A stretch of DNA of 64,000 nucleotides. It comes from an uncultured Lachnospiraceae bacterium (GTDB lineage Bacteria > Bacillota > Clostridia > Lachnospirales > Lachnospiraceae). The notes beneath the pieces are model-generated. The model did not search any database. It had not been told where the DNA came from and saw nothing but the letters and a program-made list of their open reading frames with translations. A program made the translations under genes and the position numbers. How positions within the stretch are numbered: position 1 is the stretch's first letter; the number at the start of each line of letters is the position of its first letter. The stretch is taken from positions 152,328 to 216,327 of the forward strand of contig CAMWFQ010000005.1 in assembly GCA_947173495.1 (NCBI GenBank). Reading direction: 5' to 3'. Below, one piece after another: positions 63,506-64,000 of the stretch.

Positions 63506-63523
63506 TTCGCCTTTTTCCTCCAT

Positions 63524-63664
63524 GTCCTTTCAGATAACCTGCTGCTCACTGCGCCAGAGGGTTATCCTTTCATGCCTGCTTCCCTCTGCCCGCCCTAGCG
63601 GGCGTACAAATCAGGATGCTCAGTATCTCAGTAACCGCATTTTATCATGCCCTCTCCATCAGTC
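63524..63664. other. Intergenic region upstream of the cas operon
   Basis: Contains stems GATAACC/GGTTATC (about 63533-63566) and GCCCGCcctaGCGGGC (63589-63604). The latter may end the transcript of the gene at 63665. A cas operon promoter is expected here, but I do not see clear boxes. Confidence 0.45.
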
Positions 63665-64000
63665 CTACGCTAAACGGGTATGTATCCAAAAGCCCGCGTT
63701 CACAAGGTGATAAACAAGAAGTCTGAGCCATCCTTCGGGCTGGCGATGTAATGGGGATAAAGGAAGAATAAGAATTGAAGTGATTCCCTGCTGATTTTGC
63801 AAGGCATGAAGTGATTCCTCTAAAAAAGTCTGATTATAAAAAAACCAGTGCTTCCACCGGCTGATCGTGGAGCCTTCCGCCGGGCAGCAATCTGCCTCCA
63901 GCGGCACATCCTCCCTCAGTCCGCTTGCAATGGTGTCTGATTCATAGTAAGCGTCAAATAAGAACGTGTAGTGAAATATATGGCGTTCTCCTGTAAACTT
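63665..64000 (-). CDS. 3' part of an unrecognised gene, possibly transposon-related
   Basis: An open frame runs from beyond the window end to a TAG at 63665, giving at least 111 residues. The stretch ADCCPAEGSTISRWKHWFF, with a Ser-Thr-Ile-x-Arg-Trp core, resembles helix-turn-helix parts of DUF6431-like proteins that accompany insertion sequences in Clostridia. The rest (PLHRQPEGWLRLLVYHLVNA) is not familiar to me. It is on the same strand as the cas operon but separated by 140 bases with stem structures, so probably not part of it. Confidence 0.5.
   Translation of the reverse strand, partial: KFTGERHIFHYTFLFDAYYESDTIASGLREDVPLEADCCPAEGSTISRWKHWFFYNQTFLEESLHALQNQQGITSILILPLSPLHRQPEGWLRLLVYHLVNAGFWIHTRLA

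Overview
The window looks like chromosome of an anaerobic, spore-forming Clostridia bacterium, most likely a Lachnospiraceae member. The evidence is sporulation genes (yqfC, yqfD, a spoIIIE/ftsK translocase, a TepA-like protease), a Rex redox repressor, an NfnAB-type transhydrogenase, formate-THF ligase with FolD, a Re-citrate-synthase-like gene paired with isocitrate dehydrogenase, and a class B sortase with giant LRR surface proteins. Nearly all genes lie on the minus strand. No rRNA or tRNA gene was recognised.

Layout: 0-4.1 kb holds phoH (partial), yqfD, yqfC, pdp and rlmH. From 4.1 to 10.3 kb are zinc-ribbon and MORN-like membrane proteins flanking nfnA-nfnB. From 10.3 to 24.6 kb are housekeeping genes: folD, fhs, ftsK/spoIIIE, tepA-like, a membrane protein, yebC, a CNNM/CBS protein, mazF, alr, nnr, a coiled-coil protein and rex. 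An ABC-F gene (24.8-26.7 kb, plus strand) diverges from rex; the -35 boxes of both promoters fall in one palindrome. From 26.8 to 30.2 kb is a Re-citrate synthase / GntR / icd operon with a TTGTATACAA operator on its promoter.

30.2-34.5 kb carries an intracellular-type subtilisin and a 1066-residue TIR-TM-Sel1-repeat protein. 34.7-44.4 kb is a surface operon: a class B sortase and two LRR wall proteins whose C-terminal sorting signals are near identical (TPxTGD). 44.6-45.9 kb is an AT-rich islet with a NYN-domain gene, bounded by a duplicated terminator and 3' end of the neighbouring GGGtGRT gene. 45.9-54.3 kb returns to core genes: GGGtGRT, an IscU/NifU-like scaffold, a hexapeptide protein, topB, an ATPase with a degenerate P-loop, asd and argH, the last five nearly all overlapping or abutting.

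54.6 kb to the window end is accessory DNA. An SsuB-like ABC ATPase gene is cut at its Walker A motif, directly abutting a large serine recombinase gene. Beyond lie a decayed MYG1-family gene, a 4-repeat CRISPR array, and an operon encoding a CARF-HEPN protein, Cas1, Cas2 and a reverse transcriptase fused to an archaeo-eukaryotic-type primase (prim-pol). No interference effector (Cas10, Cas9, Cas12, Cas13 or Cascade) is visible. This RT-prim-pol acquisition module on a probable serine-recombinase element is the most interesting system here. The last 336 bases hold the 3' part of an unrecognised gene, possibly transposon-related.
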